A stretch of 64,000 bases of DNA from positions 21,562 to 85,561 of the forward strand of contig JAUSNO010000036.1 of the NCBI GenBank assembly GCA_030645915.1. The letters run 5' to 3'. The notes beneath the pieces were generated by a model. The model saw only the letters and a program-made list of their open reading frames with translations, was not told the origin of the DNA and did not search any database. Origin of the DNA: Undibacterium sp. Lineage in GTDB: Bacteria > Pseudomonadota > Gammaproteobacteria > Burkholderiales > Burkholderiaceae_D. The translations under genes were made by a program, and so were the position numbers. Of this stretch, positions 57,115-64,000 are shown piece after piece (position 1 is the first letter of the stretch; each line of letters opens with the position of its first letter).

Positions 57115-57291
57115 AATGTTCTCTTTCCCAACTTAACCCACACAATCCGCACCATGCAGATCTGCAGCCAGTTTTGGTCCCGCCAGGAGATCGATTTATT
57201 ATTGAATAACAATTCAACAAAAACAAACCAACTGATTAGGTGGACGAATTTTTAACCACTCTCACAACAATACTTATTACGAGAGGCATTT

Positions 57292-57324
57292 AGCTGTCAT
57301 TTGCAGAAAATGCAGATGACAGCT
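57292..57324 (-). other. Long hairpin in the rpsQ-rplN gap
   Basis: AGCTGTCAT-TTGCA...TGCA-GATGACAGCT, a 14-bp stem with one mismatch-type G-T pair and a 5-nt loop. No T tract follows on the minus strand. It marks the S10/spc boundary. On the minus strand a weak promoter-like pair, TTGTTT-17-AATAAT, lies further on (about 57195-57223). Confidence 0.6.
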
Positions 57325-57362
57325 CGCTATTATTACATCAAAAAACTATTTGTGCAATAAAT

Positions 57363-57635
57363 TTATAGAACTTGTGCAACTTGAACTACGCGGGTCACTG
57401 TCCAAGCTTTAGTCTTGGAGATAGGACGACCTTCTTGAATCTCAACGGTATCGCCAGCCTTAGCCTGGTTAGCTTCGTCATGCGCATGATACTTTGCAGT
57501 GCGCATAATGATCTTTCCATACAGAGGATGTTTTACATGACGCTCAACAAGTACTGTGACAGTCTTGTTCATTTTGTCAGAAACAACTTTACCAATTAAT
57601 GTGCGCTTCAGTGCGACTTTAACTTGATCGTTCAT
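57363..57635 (-). CDS. rpsQ: 30S ribosomal protein S17
   Basis: 90 residues. [33 protein letters not shown] and [25 protein letters not shown] are the OB-fold core. Its start overlaps the rpmC stop as TAATG. It is the last gene before the 248-bp gap. Confidence 0.98.
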   Translation of the reverse strand: MNDQVKVALKRTLIGKVVSDKMNKTVTVLVERHVKHPLYGKIIMRTAKYHAHDEANQAKAGDTVEIQEGRPISKTKAWTVTRVVQVAQVL

Positions 57636-57826
57636 TATTTGGCATCCTTCTGATTCATGACTGTTTTTACACGTGCGATGTCACGACGTACTTTTTTGAG
57701 TTGCGAAGTGTTGTTCAGTTGTTGCGTAGCGATTTGCATACGCAAGCTGAACTGAGCCTTCAGCAATTCGTTTAGTTCTTTAGTCAAAGCTGCAGGATCT
57801 TTGCCTTGGAGTTCAGATACTTTCAT
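57635..57826 (-). CDS. rpmC: 50S ribosomal protein L29
   Basis: 63 residues, two helices. [31 protein letters not shown] and [16 protein letters not shown] are typical. It lies near the polypeptide exit tunnel and helps dock trigger factor and SRP. Confidence 0.97.
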   Translation of the reverse strand: MKVSELQGKDPAALTKELNELLKAQFSLRMQIATQQLNNTSQLKKVRRDIARVKTVMNQKDAK

Positions 57827-57839
57827 TTACAACTCCCTT

Positions 57840-58259
57840 TTAAGTGCCGACTTGACGTACGACAAACGTTGTCAATAACGGCAATTTAGCAGCCGCCAAG
57901 CGGAAAGCTTCGCGCGCCAGCGTCTCATCGACACCATCCATTTCATACAACATTTTGCCTGGTTGAATCTCGGCAACATAGTATTCTGGATTACCCTTAC
58001 CATTACCCATACGAACTTCCGCTGGTTTCTGCGAAATTGGCTTATCTGGGAAAATACGGATCCAGATACGACCACCACGTTTAATATGACGTGTCATCGC
58101 GCGACGTGCGGCTTCGATTTGACGAGCCGTGATACGACCACGGCCAATCGCCTTTAAACCAAATTCACCGAAAGAAACTGCAGTACCACGGTCATGCGAG
58201 ATGCCCTTGTTACGGCCTTTTTGCTCTTTGCGGTACTTTCTGCGTGCTGGTTGCAGCAT
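57840..58259 (-). CDS. rplP: 50S ribosomal protein L16
   Basis: 139 residues. [19 protein letters not shown] start; [47 protein letters not shown] and [20 protein letters not shown] are complete. It shapes the A-site tRNA pocket; the RMGNGKG loop carries the arginine hydroxylated in E. coli. Confidence 0.98.
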   Translation of the reverse strand: MLQPARRKYRKEQKGRNKGISHDRGTAVSFGEFGLKAIGRGRITARQIEAARRAMTRHIKRGGRIWIRIFPDKPISQKPAEVRMGNGKGNPEYYVAEIQPGKMLYEMDGVDETLAREAFRLAAAKLPLLTTFVVRQVGT

Positions 58260-58261
58260 GA

Positions 58262-59098
58262 TTATTCTCCTGCTTTCTCAGCCGGCGCTGCTGTGCTAGC
58301 TGCTTTAGCGTGAACACGCTTGGCCGCTGGAGCTGGAGCTACACCAGTTGGAGTTTGACCTTCAGGACGCTTGGCGCGCGGACGGCTGCTTGGCTTGCCA
58401 TCTTCACGGCGTGGACCACGACGCTTTTTATCGTCTTCAGGCATAGATTCAATTACTGGAGCGTCGCCATTTGGCAAACGATCACCTTTGTAAACCCAAA
58501 CCTTTACGCCGATAATACCGTAGGTAGTTTGCGCTTCACTAGTACCGTAATCAATATCTGCACGCAATGTATGAAGAGGTACGCGACCTTCGCGATACCA
58601 CTCTTTACGAGCGATTTCAATACCGTTCAAACGACCACTCGACATAATCTTGATGCCTTTAGCACCCAAACGCATAGCATTTTGCATCGCACGCTTCATT
58701 GCACGACGGAACATGATACGTTTTTCGAGTTGCTGAGAAATTGAGTCAGCGATTAACTGAGCATCGATTTCTGGCTTGCGCACTTCTTCGATATTCACGT
58801 GAACAGGTACGCCCATGATCTTGGCGAGTTCTGTCTTCAACAGTTCAATATCTTCGCCTTTTTTACCAATCACAACGCCCGGACGGGAGCTGAAAATAGT
58901 AATACGAGCATTTTTTGCTGGGCGCTCAATAGTAATACGGCTTACCGATGCGTTTTTCAGTTTCTTCTTCAGGTATTCACGAACTTTAATATCTTCACCA
59001 AGCATAGAGGCAAAGTTACCATTGCCAGCATACCAACGGGAAGACCAGTTACGCGTTACTGACAGGCGGAAACCGGTTGGATGTATCTTCTGTCCCAT
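58262..59098 (-). CDS. rpsC: 30S ribosomal protein S3
   Basis: 278 residues, about 45 longer than E. coli S3. [18 protein letters not shown] start; KH domain with [18 protein letters not shown]3 C-terminal domain [31 protein letters not shown]. The extra tail (from about 225) is Arg/Lys/Pro/Ala-rich and probably disordered, a feature I recall from other Burkholderiales. It is a helicase element at the mRNA entry. Confidence 0.97.
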   Translation of the reverse strand: MGQKIHPTGFRLSVTRNWSSRWYAGNGNFASMLGEDIKVREYLKKKLKNASVSRITIERPAKNARITIFSSRPGVVIGKKGEDIELLKTELAKIMGVPVHVNIEEVRKPEIDAQLIADSISQQLEKRIMFRRAMKRAMQNAMRLGAKGIKIMSSGRLNGIEIARKEWYREGRVPLHTLRADIDYGTSEAQTTYGIIGVKVWVYKGDRLPNGDAPVIESMPEDDKKRRGPRREDGKPSSRPRAKRPEGQTPTGVAPAPAAKRVHAKAASTAAPAEKAGE

Positions 59099-59107
59099 CG
59101 TGACTCC

Positions 59108-59440
59108 TTAGTTGCCTACAGTCACATAAATGTGACAGGATTGTTTAGAGATACGATCGCCACGACCCTTAGCACGCGCTGTGAAGCGCTTAAGGATAGT
59201 TCCTTTTTCAACATAGATAGTCGTCACTTTCAGTTCATCGATGTCCGCACCATCATTGTGTTCAGCGTTTGCAATTGCAGACTCCAACACTTTCTTGATG
59301 ATCGTTGCACCTTTTTTAGGACTGAAGGCCAAGATGTTCAATGCTTGATCTACTTTTTTACCGCGTATCAGGTCAGCCACAAGGCGACCTTTTTGCTCAG
59401 AAAGACGCACACCGCGCAGAATTGCTTTAGTTTCCATCAT
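59108..59440 (-). CDS. rplV: 50S ribosomal protein L22
   Basis: 110 residues. [40 protein letters not shown] and the hairpin loop region ending [24 protein letters not shown] are complete. The loop lines the exit tunnel, where macrolide resistance changes arise. Confidence 0.98.
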   Translation of the reverse strand: MMETKAILRGVRLSEQKGRLVADLIRGKKVDQALNILAFSPKKGATIIKKVLESAIANAEHNDGADIDELKVTTIYVEKGTILKRFTARAKGRGDRISKQSCHIYVTVGN

Positions 59441-59445
59441 AGCAC

Positions 59446-59721
59446 CTATCTCTTAGCCTTTTTATCGGCAGCGTGACCCTTGAACGTACGAGTCAACGCG
59501 AATTCGCCAAGTTTATGACCAACCATGTTTTCGGATACATAAACTGGTACGTGTTGCTTACCGTTATGAACCGCGATAGTCAGACCAATGAAGTCCGGCA
59601 TAATTGTCGAACGACGTGACCATGTCTTAATTGGCTTTTTGTCTTTAATTGCTTGCGCAGCTTCGACTTTTTTCACCAGGTGGGCGTCGCAAAACGGCCC
59701 TTTTTTCGCTGAACGTGTCAT
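59446..59721 (-). CDS. rpsS: 30S ribosomal protein S19
   Basis: 91 residues. [20 protein letters not shown] start, [49 protein letters not shown] core. It is in the 30S head and pairs with S13. It lies 9 bp behind rplB. Confidence 0.98.
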   Translation of the reverse strand: MTRSAKKGPFCDAHLVKKVEAAQAIKDKKPIKTWSRRSTIMPDFIGLTIAVHNGKQHVPVYVSENMVGHKLGEFALTRTFKGHAADKKAKR

Positions 59722-59730
59722 GTGTTATCC

Positions 59731-60558
59731 TTATTTCTTACCACGGCGTGAGACGATCATTGAAGTCGTGCGCTTATTGCGACGCGTCTTCTTACCCTTG
59801 GTTTGCTGACCCCATGGCGACACTGGATGACGACCCGCTGCGGTCTTACCTTCACCACCACCGTGTGGGTGATCAACCGGGTTCATTACCACACCGCGAA
59901 CGGTAGGACGAACACCGCGCCAACGCATTGCACCAGCTTTACCAATCTTACGCAGATTGTGCTCACCGTTGCCCACTTCACCGATAGTTGCACGGCATTC
60001 GATATGAATACGGCGAACTTCGCCAGAGCGCAAACGGACCTGAGCATAAGTACCATCACGCGCCATCAAGACAACGCCGGCACCAGCAGTACGTGCAATT
60101 TGCGCACCCTTACCTGGCAGCATTTCGACACAATGCATCGTAGTACCAACAGGGATATTACGGATAGGCATGCAGTTACCCGATTTGATCGGAGCGTGCG
60201 AACCATTCATAACCTGATCACCAGCTGCCATACCTTTAGTAGCGATGATGTATTGACGCTCACCATCCGCGTAACACAACAAAGCAATGTGCGCTGTACG
60301 GTTAGGATCGTATTCAATACGTTCTACTTTTGCCGGGATACCATCTTTTGTACGCTTAAAGTCGACTAAACGATAATGCTGTTTATGACCACCGCCGATA
60401 TGACGAGTAGTGATATGACCATTATTGTTACGACCAGCAGTTTTTGATTTCTTTTCCAACAGAGCGGCAAACGGACGACCTTTATGCAGGCCTTCTGTTA
60501 CCACTTTCACCATGCCGCGACGGCCTGGTGAGGTTGGTTTCATCTTTACGAGTGCCAT
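59731..60558 (-). CDS. rplB: 50S ribosomal protein L2
   Basis: 275 residues. [47 protein letters not shown] and the C-terminal [16 protein letters not shown], whose histidine region lies near the peptidyl transferase centre. Full length and normal. Confidence 0.98.
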   Translation of the reverse strand: MALVKMKPTSPGRRGMVKVVTEGLHKGRPFAALLEKKSKTAGRNNNGHITTRHIGGGHKQHYRLVDFKRTKDGIPAKVERIEYDPNRTAHIALLCYADGERQYIIATKGMAAGDQVMNGSHAPIKSGNCMPIRNIPVGTTMHCVEMLPGKGAQIARTAGAGVVLMARDGTYAQVRLRSGEVRRIHIECRATIGEVGNGEHNLRKIGKAGAMRWRGVRPTVRGVVMNPVDHPHGGGEGKTAAGRHPVSPWGQQTKGKKTRRNKRTTSMIVSRRGKK

Positions 60559-60560
60559 GC

Positions 60561-60875
60561 TTATGCCCCCTCGGTAAAGTTAATTTCCTGACCAGGCTTC
60601 AAACATACAAAAGCACGTTTTGTATGATTGCGACGGCCATTAAACTTACCAGTACGTTTTTGTTTGCCCAAACGGTTGGCAACTTGAACAGATTCAACTT
60701 GAACCTTGAACAGCAACTCAACTGCAGCTTTAATTTCTGGCTTAGTTGCATCTGGCATAACCAGGAAAACAACTTGCTCATTCTTCTCTGCAACCATAGT
60801 TGCTTTTTCAGAGATGATAGGAGCCAGCAATACCTTCATCAGGCGCTCTTCGCTATGCTTAACTAGTGCGTTCAT
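60561..60875 (-). CDS. rplW: 50S ribosomal protein L23
   Basis: 104 residues. [29 protein letters not shown] and [30 protein letters not shown] core are present. It is the docking site for trigger factor and SRP at the tunnel exit. The start overlaps the rplD stop as ATGA. Confidence 0.98.
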   Translation of the reverse strand: MNALVKHSEERLMKVLLAPIISEKATMVAEKNEQVVFLVMPDATKPEIKAAVELLFKVQVESVQVANRLGKQKRTGKFNGRRNHTKRAFVCLKPGQEINFTEGA

Positions 60876-61495
60876 GCCAGCATCTCCTCAATCTTTGCCA
60901 ATGCAGACTTTGTGATCAACACTTTCTTGTAGAAAACCAAAGAAACTGGATCAGCATAACGCGGCTCAACAACCAAAACGTTAACCAAGTTACGCGCAGC
61001 CAACATTAGATTTTCATTGAATTCTTCGGTAATAACCAAAACTGAATCCAAACAACCCATTGCCTTGAGCTTCTCAGACAAGAGTTTTGTCTTCGGTGCC
61101 TCAACAGCAAAACTGTCAACAATACTCAAACGACCTTCACGAGCCAACTGAGACAAAATCGAGCAGATACCTGCGCGATACATCTTCTTGTTAACTTTGT
61201 GAGAGAAATTCTCATCTGGCGAGTTAGGGAACGCGCGACCACCGCCACGCCACAAAGGCGAGGACGACATACCAGCACGAGCACGGCCAGTACCTTTTTG
61301 ACGCCAAGGCTTCTTGGTTGTGTGATGAACATCATCACGACCCAATTGCTTGCGATTACCACTACGCGCATTGGCTTGATATGCAACGACGACTTGATGA
61401 ATCAAGGCTTCATTGTAATCACGACCAAAAATCGTATCTGGAGCAGCAACATTAGAGGCAGATTGACCATCTGCATTTAGGAGCTTGAGTTCCAT
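60872..61495 (-). CDS. rplD: 50S ribosomal protein L4
   Basis: 207 residues. [59 protein letters not shown] is the extended tunnel loop. In E. coli L4 also represses the S10 operon by acting on its leader. Here a structured leader lies two genes upstream, before rplC, and is a natural candidate target. Confidence 0.98.
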   Translation of the reverse strand: MELKLLNADGQSASNVAAPDTIFGRDYNEALIHQVVVAYQANARSGNRKQLGRDDVHHTTKKPWRQKGTGRARAGMSSSPLWRGGGRAFPNSPDENFSHKVNKKMYRAGICSILSQLAREGRLSIVDSFAVEAPKTKLLSEKLKAMGCLDSVLVITEEFNENLMLAARNLVNVLVVEPRYADPVSLVFYKKVLITKSALAKIEEMLA

Positions 61496-61497
61496 AA

Positions 61498-62154
61498 TTA
61501 AGCTCCCTTCTTCATTTTAACTTTGATAGCAGGCAATACAATTACCTGACCATTTTTCGCACCAGGAACAGCACCCTTCACGAGCAACAATTGGCGCTCT
61601 GCATCTACGCGAGCAATAACCAAATTTTGCACAGTGCGGTTATCATCACCCAGATGACCGGTCATGCGCTTACCAGGAAATACACGACCTGGATCTTGTG
61701 CCATACCGATAGAACCAGGTACATTGTGCGAACGCGAGTTACCGTGAGTTGCACGACCAGAGGAGAAGTGGTAACGCTTGATAACACCAGCATAACCCTT
61801 ACCAATCGTCACACCCTGCACATCGACCTTTTGGCCAACCTCAAACAATCCAACAGGCACGACATCACCAGCCTTCATTTCCGAAGCTTTTGCAGCATCA
61901 ACACGAAATTCTTTTAAGACAGTACCAGCTTCAACACCTGCTTTTGCAAGGTGACCGGCGGCGGCTTTAGTAACACGCGACGCACGGCGCTGACCGAAAG
62001 TTACCTGAATAGCGGAATAACCATCCGTTTCAGGAGTTTTGATTTGTGTCACGCGGTTGTTAGATACATCTAAAACTGTAACTGGAATTGAATCACCGTC
62101 ATCAGTAAAAATACGCATCATACCAACCTTGCGACCAACTAGGCCCAAGCTCAT
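61498..62154 (-). CDS. rplC: 50S ribosomal protein L3
   Basis: 218 residues from [24 protein letters not shown] at the right distance fixes the ATG at 62154, and the frame to 62172 is rejected. [59 protein letters not shown] core is present, with the glutamine in GMAQDPG that is methylated in E. coli. Strong upstream promoter and leader (see next entries). Confidence 0.97.
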   Translation of the reverse strand: MSLGLVGRKVGMMRIFTDDGDSIPVTVLDVSNNRVTQIKTPETDGYSAIQVTFGQRRASRVTKAAAGHLAKAGVEAGTVLKEFRVDAAKASEMKAGDVVPVGLFEVGQKVDVQGVTIGKGYAGVIKRYHFSSGRATHGNSRSHNVPGSIGMAQDPGRVFPGKRMTGHLGDDNRTVQNLVIARVDAERQLLLVKGAVPGAKNGQVIVLPAIKVKMKKGA

Positions 62155-62166
62155 TGTTTTCTCCAT

Positions 62167-62241
62167 TCTCACCTACGATTGGGTGAGATTGATGTTTAAA
62201 AGACTCAAATGAATAGATAAAATTACCAATCTTCATCTGAG
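62167..62241 (-). promoter_or_regulatory. Two-hairpin leader of rplC
   Basis: From the predicted start of transcription: first stem CTCAGATGAA with TTCATTTGAG (ten pairs, one G-T; 62204-62241). Second stem TCTCACC with GGTGAGA (62167-62188), which ends directly before the GGAG ribosome site. Such a layout is typical of autoregulated ribosomal protein leaders. The regulator is not shown by sequence. Confidence 0.55.
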
Positions 62242-62247
62242 CCTGCG

Positions 62248-62276
62248 ATTATAGCCTGCGATTTTTTTAATTACAA
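62248..62276 (-). promoter_or_regulatory. Near-consensus sigma-70 promoter of rplC
   Basis: Minus strand TTGTAA (62271-62276), exactly 17 bp, TATAAT (62248-62253). Start of transcription near 62241, giving a leader of about 87 nt before the rplC ATG. Confidence 0.75.
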
Positions 62277-62373
62277 GACTAATTTATTTGGAAATGCGAA
62301 AAATTGTGGTATGTCACACTTCTAAAAAATCATTTGAGGTCAACTTATTAAAATAACGGGCCTCAGATTTTTA

Positions 62374-62688
62374 TTATTGCAGCTTAATTTCTACATCTAC
62401 GCCCGCTGGCAAATCCAGTTTCATCAATGCATCAACTGTTTTATCAGTAGGATCAACGATATCCATCAAACGCTGGTGAGTACGAATTTCAAACTGATCG
62501 CGAGATGTTTTGTTGACATGTGGCGAACGCAATACGTCAAACCGCTGAATACGCGTTGGTAAAGGCACCGGACCTTTTACAACAGCACCAGTACGTTTGG
62601 CTGTTTCTACGATTTCCAGAGCTGATTGATCGATCAATTTATAATCGAAAGCCTTCAGGCGAATGCGGATTTTTTGATTTGCAGACAT
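62374..62688 (-). CDS. rpsJ: 30S ribosomal protein S10
   Basis: 104 residues. [43 protein letters not shown] and [30 protein letters not shown] are complete. It is also the NusB partner in antitermination. It is separated from rplC by 219 bp that carry a promoter, so it may be made mostly with tuf. Confidence 0.98.
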   Translation of the reverse strand: MSANQKIRIRLKAFDYKLIDQSALEIVETAKRTGAVVKGPVPLPTRIQRFDVLRSPHVNKTSRDQFEIRTHQRLMDIVDPTDKTVDALMKLDLPAGVDVEIKLQ

Positions 62689-62710
62689 GTTATTTCCTAT
62701 AAAGAGCGAT

Positions 62711-62740
62711 CCGCAGATGTCATATGATGAGCATCTGCGG
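62711..62740. other. Hairpin between tuf and rpsJ
   Basis: CCGCAGATG and CATCTGCGG, a perfect 9-bp stem with a 12-nt loop. A T-rich run (TATTTTT) follows only on the plus strand. For minus-strand RNA it would act as a pause or processing site between tuf and rpsJ. Confidence 0.5.
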
Positions 62741-62802
62741 TATTTTTAACAAAGAACGAAATTTCTAATTACAAAATCTTTTGTTGCTGATTGTGAAGCA
62801 AA

Positions 62803-63996
62803 TTAACCGACAATAATTTTAGCAACGACACCAGCACCAACAGTACGACCACCTTCACGAATCGCAAAACGCAGACCTTCTTCCATCGCGATCGGGTTGA
62901 TCAGCTTAACAGTGATGGAGACATTGTCGCCTGGCATGACCATTTCTTTGTCTTTTGGCAACTCGATCGAACCAGTTACGTCCGTTGTACGGAAGTAGAA
63001 CTGCGGACGATAGTTGTTAAAGAATGGTGTGTGACGACCGCCTTCATCTTTAGACAAGACATAGATCTCGCCTGTGAAATGATCATGCGGCTTGATCGAA
63101 CCTGGCTTAGCCAGAACTTGACCACGCTGCACGTCTTCACGCTTGGTACCACGCAACAGGACACCGACGTTGTCGCCTGCCTGACCTTGGTCTAGCAATT
63201 TGCGGAACATTTCAACACCAGTACATGTGGTGACTGCTGTGTCGCTGATGCCGATGATTTCAAGCGATTCGCCGACTTTGACGATACCGCGTTCGATACG
63301 ACCAGTAACAACTGTACCGCGACCAGAAATCGAGAAGACGTCTTCTACTGGCAACAGGAATGCGCCGTCAACTGCGCGCTCTGGTGTTGGGATGTAGGTG
63401 TCGAGTGCATCAGCCAATTTCATGATGGCTTGCTCGCCCAATGGGCCAGTGTCGCCTTCGAGTGCCAATTTTGCGGAACCTTGGATGATAGGCAGATCGT
63501 CGCCTGGGAATTCATATTTGGATAGCAATTCACGCACTTCCATTTCGACCAGTTCCAACAATTCAGCGTCATCAACCATGTCGCATTTGTTGAGGAAGAC
63601 GATGATGTAGGGAACACCAACCTGGCGAGCCAGGAGGATGTGTTCGCGTGTTTGTGGCATTGGGCCGTCAGCTGCGGAACAAACCAGAATCGCGCCGTCC
63701 ATTTGCGCCGCGCCGGTGATCATGTTTTTGACATAATCAGCATGGCCTGGGCAGTCTACGTGTGCGTAGTGACGTGCAGCTGTTTCGTATTCAACGTGAG
63801 CGGTATTGATAGTAATGCCGCGTGCTTTTTCTTCTGGTGCTGCATCGATCTGGTCGTATGCTTTAGCTTCGCCGCCGAATTTTTTCGACAAGACTGTGGC
63901 AATCGCTGCTGTCAGTGTTGTTTTACCGTGATCTACGTGACCAATTGTGCCGACGTTGACGTGCGGCTTGGTGCGTTCGAACTTACCTTTTGCCAT
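62803..63996 (-). CDS. tuf: Elongation factor Tu
   Basis: 397 residues, ending at the right edge of the window. G1 GHVDHGKT (19-26), switch [15 protein letters not shown]4 NKCD, and domain 2/3 words [34 protein letters not shown]. It delivers aminoacyl-tRNA to the ribosome. Most beta-proteobacteria have two tuf copies; this is the one in front of rpsJ, and fusA is expected just outside the window. Confidence 0.98.
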   Translation of the reverse strand: MAKGKFERTKPHVNVGTIGHVDHGKTTLTAAIATVLSKKFGGEAKAYDQIDAAPEEKARGITINTAHVEYETAARHYAHVDCPGHADYVKNMITGAAQMDGAILVCSAADGPMPQTREHILLARQVGVPYIIVFLNKCDMVDDAELLELVEMEVRELLSKYEFPGDDLPIIQGSAKLALEGDTGPLGEQAIMKLADALDTYIPTPERAVDGAFLLPVEDVFSISGRGTVVTGRIERGIVKVGESLEIIGISDTAVTTCTGVEMFRKLLDQGQAGDNVGVLLRGTKREDVQRGQVLAKPGSIKPHDHFTGEIYVLSKDEGGRHTPFFNNYRPQFYFRTTDVTGSIELPKDKEMVMPGDNVSITVKLINPIAMEEGLRFAIREGGRTVGAGVVAKIIVG

Positions 63997-64000
63997 TTTA

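Overview
The window looks like chromosome of a betaproteobacterium of the order Burkholderiales, most likely Oxalobacteraceae (an Undibacterium- or Herminiimonas-like genome). This is inferred from gene order and from how the proteins read, not from a database search. The main clues are the complete tuf-S10-spc-alpha ribosomal block; divergent ponA and pilMNOPQ with aroK/aroB/dgt behind pilQ; the cytochrome c4-resB-ccsB cluster next to engB and hemB; the kdsD-kdsC-lptCAB-rpoN-hpf run; and an S-adenosylhomocysteine riboswitch in front of ahcY-metF. Base composition is about half G+C, lower in the pilus and ribosomal parts. I see no prophage, insertion sequence, integrase, CRISPR array, tRNA or rRNA. 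Nearly all genes are ordinary housekeeping genes.

Layout. 1-9.1 kb: the 5' part of a lytic transglycosylase gene, divergent from 5-formyl-THF cyclo-ligase (fau); an uncharacterised membrane/TPR-like protein translationally coupled to an M48 metallopeptidase; a GNAT acetyltransferase; and a large exported M16 peptidase. 9.2-16.4 kb: a periplasmic rhodanese; the methyl-cycle operon ahcY - small membrane protein - metF behind the SAH riboswitch; a divergent AlkB-type alkane monooxygenase; apt; and a CPA2 cation/proton antiporter. 16.5-22 kb: Kdo synthesis and LPS export (kdsD, kdsC, lptC, lptA, lptB), then rpoN and hpf. 22-34 kb: an HIBCH-like enoyl-CoA hydratase family protein, then a minus-strand block read pilM-N-O-P-Q, an Ig-like lipoprotein, a fused aroK-aroB gene, dgt and a DUF4197 protein. 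34-48 kb: PBP1A, cyaY, lptM-like lipoprotein, System II cytochrome c maturation (ccsB, resB) with cytochrome c4, engB, hemB, a CorA-type transporter, sbcB and dsbD. 48-64 kb: 30 translation, transcription and secretion genes from tuf to rplQ, all on the minus strand, including rpmJ, infA, secY and rpoA.

How the parts work together. ahcY and metF recycle homocysteine and supply methyl-THF, with control by SAH. kdsD/kdsC make Kdo for the LPS that LptB-C-A exports. PilM-N-O-P-Q build the inner-membrane platform and outer-membrane secretin of type IV pili. HemB (haem), DsbD (periplasmic reductant) and ResB/CcsB (haem ligation) serve c-type cytochromes such as the c4 protein.

The least expected signals are these: a family of five short REP-like palindromes (arms ACGCA...TGCGT), two of them at junctions where the usual neighbours seem to be missing; a SAH-riboswitch operon carrying an unexplained membrane protein; an uninterrupted aroK-aroB fusion; an Ig-like lipoprotein inserted behind pilQ; and unusual punctuation of the ribosomal block. 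That punctuation includes a near-consensus promoter with a two-hairpin leader between rpsJ and rplC, and a textbook terminator between rpsD and rpoA. I found no clear candidate for a wholly new defence or mobile system.
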